Shown here: in pieces, positions 12,162-13,467 of the stretch
How the letters are laid out: each line of letters opens with the position of its first letter
Position numbering within the stretch: position 1 is the first letter of the stretch
From: Comamonadaceae bacterium
GTDB lineage: Bacteria > Pseudomonadota > Gammaproteobacteria > Burkholderiales > Burkholderiaceae_C
DNA: 13,467 nt
Direction: 5' to 3'
Assembly (NCBI GenBank): GCA_947451445.1
Contig: CANFZJ010000042.1
Location: 1 to 13,467 of the forward strand
Notes under the pieces: generated by a model
Told to the model about the DNA's origin: nothing
What the model saw: only the letters and a program-made list of their open reading frames with translations
The model's database searches: none
Position numbers and translations under genes: made by a program

Positions 12162-13467
12162 ATATCAGGTCAATCGCGCTTTGCTCACCCGTCTGCGCCC
12201 GCAGGGTGAAGCGTTTGGACAGGTCGTAGAAGATGTACAGCGTGCCCAACGTACCGGCCAGGCTGTGCTCGTAGGACACGTAGAAGTCGCGCGACAGGCG
12301 TTTGCCGAAGGTGACGGCAGCGGCGTTGGTGCTGCCGTCGGTGTTGCTGGCGCTGCCGCTGAACGACAGTTCGTCCAGCCCCAGGGCCGAGGCCAGTCCA
12401 CCGGAGATGCCTTTGCCGTTGCCGCCCAGCAGGGCCAGCGCGGCTTGCTGCAGCACGGCGGCTTCGGCCCCGCCGTTGGCGGCGCTGCGGCCCAGTACCA
12501 GCCAGGCCAGTTTTTCGGCGTCGGACAGGTCTGACTCCGAAACCAGCCGGATGCTGGGCGACAGCGCCGTGCCGGTGATCTGCACGCCCACCCGCACGCT
12601 GAGGTTGGGGCGGATGGCCAGGATGTCCAGCGCGGGGTTATCAAAAGGCCCGTTGAAGCGCAGCACGCCCTCGTCGATGTCCAGGTTCTGGCCGTAGGCG
12701 CGGTAGCTGCCGCGCACGGTGCGCAGCTCGCCGGTCAGGCGTGGCCCGGCCAGGGTGGGCCCGGCGCGCAGGGTCAGCTGGCCCGCCAGCCGGGTGTCGA
12801 TGCCCCGGCCGATGAGGTGAAAGTCGTCGCCCAGGTCCAGCGCCAGCGTGATCTGCGGGGTGAGGGCCGGAGAGCGGGCCGCCACGGGGGCTGCCGGAGC
12901 CACTGCTGTGGTGGTCTTGCTGCGCACCCGCACGTCGCCGCCCAGGCTGGGGGCGGTTTCTTCGGGCAGGACAAACAGCGCCTGGTCGGCCTTCAAGGCG
13001 CCTTGCAGCACCAGCTTGCCTTGCGCCAGCTGGGCCTGCAGCGTGCCAGATACGGCCAGGCGGCGGTCGGCCCGGGCGGAGATGCGCAGGCCGCTGGCTT
13101 GGGCTTTCAGGTCCAGCTGAATGCCTGCCGGGGCCGTGGTGGATGTTGTCCATTGCGCCGTGCCGCTGGCGTTGAGGCTGCCGCCGTCGTTGCCCACTAC
13201 GCCGGTTTTTGCGTCGGCCGCCGTGGGGGCACCGTGCAGGCTGAATTCGGTGATGTTCAGGCGTTGTCCGTCCAGCTGGGCGCGCAGGCGGCCATCGCGC
13301 AGTTCGATGCCTTCGACCACCGAGCGCAGCGCCAGGTCGTCGGCCTGCAGCGTGCCGCTCCACAGCGGTGCGGCGCGGCTGCCGCCCAGGCGGGCGTCGG
13401 CGGCCAGCGTGCCGCGCATGCGCCAGCCGGGCGGGGCCAGCACCGACCAGATGCCCACGCGGGGCAG
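12142..13467 (-). CDS. tamB: TamB-type translocation/assembly module protein (5' end beyond right edge)
   Basis: C-terminal part of TamB (DUF490), a very large periplasmic beta-helical protein anchored in the inner membrane. With TamA it serves outer-membrane protein assembly, and AsmA-like members are implicated in lipid transport between membranes. The frame is open to the right edge; the 441 visible residues are about a third of the usual 1200-1400. The visible part has the repeating beta-strand style and the characteristic C-terminus: RGSYRAYGQNLDIDEGVLRF, PFDNPALDI, SESDLSDAEKLAWLVLGR, TFGKRLSRDFYVSYEHSL and the terminal FTLQYD. A GTG at 13458 is not the start, since coding continues upstream of it. 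tamA would be expected upstream, outside the window. Its last 20 bp overlap the end of rhtA on the other strand. Confidence 0.93.
   Translation of the reverse strand: MPRVGIWSVLAPPGWRMRGTLAADARLGGSRAAPLWSGTLQADDLALRSVVEGIELRDGRLRAQLDGQRLNITEFSLHGAPTAADAKTGVVGNDGGSLNASGTAQWTTSTTAPAGIQLDLKAQASGLRISARADRRLAVSGTLQAQLAQGKLVLQGALKADQALFVLPEETAPSLGGDVRVRSKTTTAVAPAAPVAARSPALTPQITLALDLGDDFHLIGRGIDTRLAGQLTLRAGPTLAGPRLTGELRTVRGSYRAYGQNLDIDEGVLRFNGPFDNPALDILAIRPNLSVRVGVQITGTALSPSIRLVSESDLSDAEKLAWLVLGRSAANGGAEAAVLQQAALALLGGNGKGISGGLASALGLDELSFSGSASNTDGSTNAAAVTFGKRLSRDFYVSYEHSLAGTLGTLYIFYDLSKRFTLRAQTGEQSAIDLIFTLQYD

Overview
The window looks like a chromosomal stretch from a betaproteobacterium of the order Burkholderiales, probably family Comamonadaceae (Rhodoferax/Acidovorax/Polaromonas-like). 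That placement is inferred from the high GC content, the gene content and protein style, and two kinds of short dispersed repeats that I associate with this family. No taxonomic search was possible.

Left third (1-3975, minus strand): the soxB-soxD-soxA part of a heterotetrameric sarcosine oxidase operon. soxA runs off the left edge. soxB and soxD are separated by a 162-bp hairpin-rich spacer, while soxD and soxA overlap by 4 bp. Together they oxidatively demethylate sarcosine to glycine and pass the one-carbon unit to tetrahydrofolate. A 120-bp divergent gap separates soxB from the next block.

Middle (4096-9052, plus strand): a tight co-directional cluster algH(yqgE)-ruvX(yqgF)-pyrR-pyrB-pyrC'-plsC. 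The first three genes are linked by 4-base stop/start overlaps. pyrB and pyrC' encode aspartate carbamoyltransferase and its catalytically dead dihydroorotase-like partner. This cluster carries several repeat insertions: a 75-nt repeat read in frame near the PyrR N-terminus, a ~60-bp repeat between pyrB and pyrC', another such repeat after pyrC', and, nested in that last copy, a 234-bp MITE-like element with 18-bp perfect terminal inverted repeats and a 5-bp TTAAA duplication.

Right third (9053-13467): a GT4 glycosyltransferase whose N-terminal half is AT-rich and whose C-terminal half is GC-rich; an OsmC-family gene (minus); tRNA-Arg(CCT) (minus); an RhtA-like amino-acid exporter (plus); and the C-terminal third of tamB (minus), which runs off the right edge and overlaps the exporter gene tail-to-tail by 20 bp. 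osmC and the tRNA each lie between directly oriented copies of the ~60-bp repeat.

I found no phage, CRISPR array, toxin-antitoxin pair or recognisable new defence system. The unusual content is the layered repeat biology (five copies of one intergenic repeat, a nested MITE, and a repeat absorbed into a protein) and the mosaic glycosyltransferase gene.
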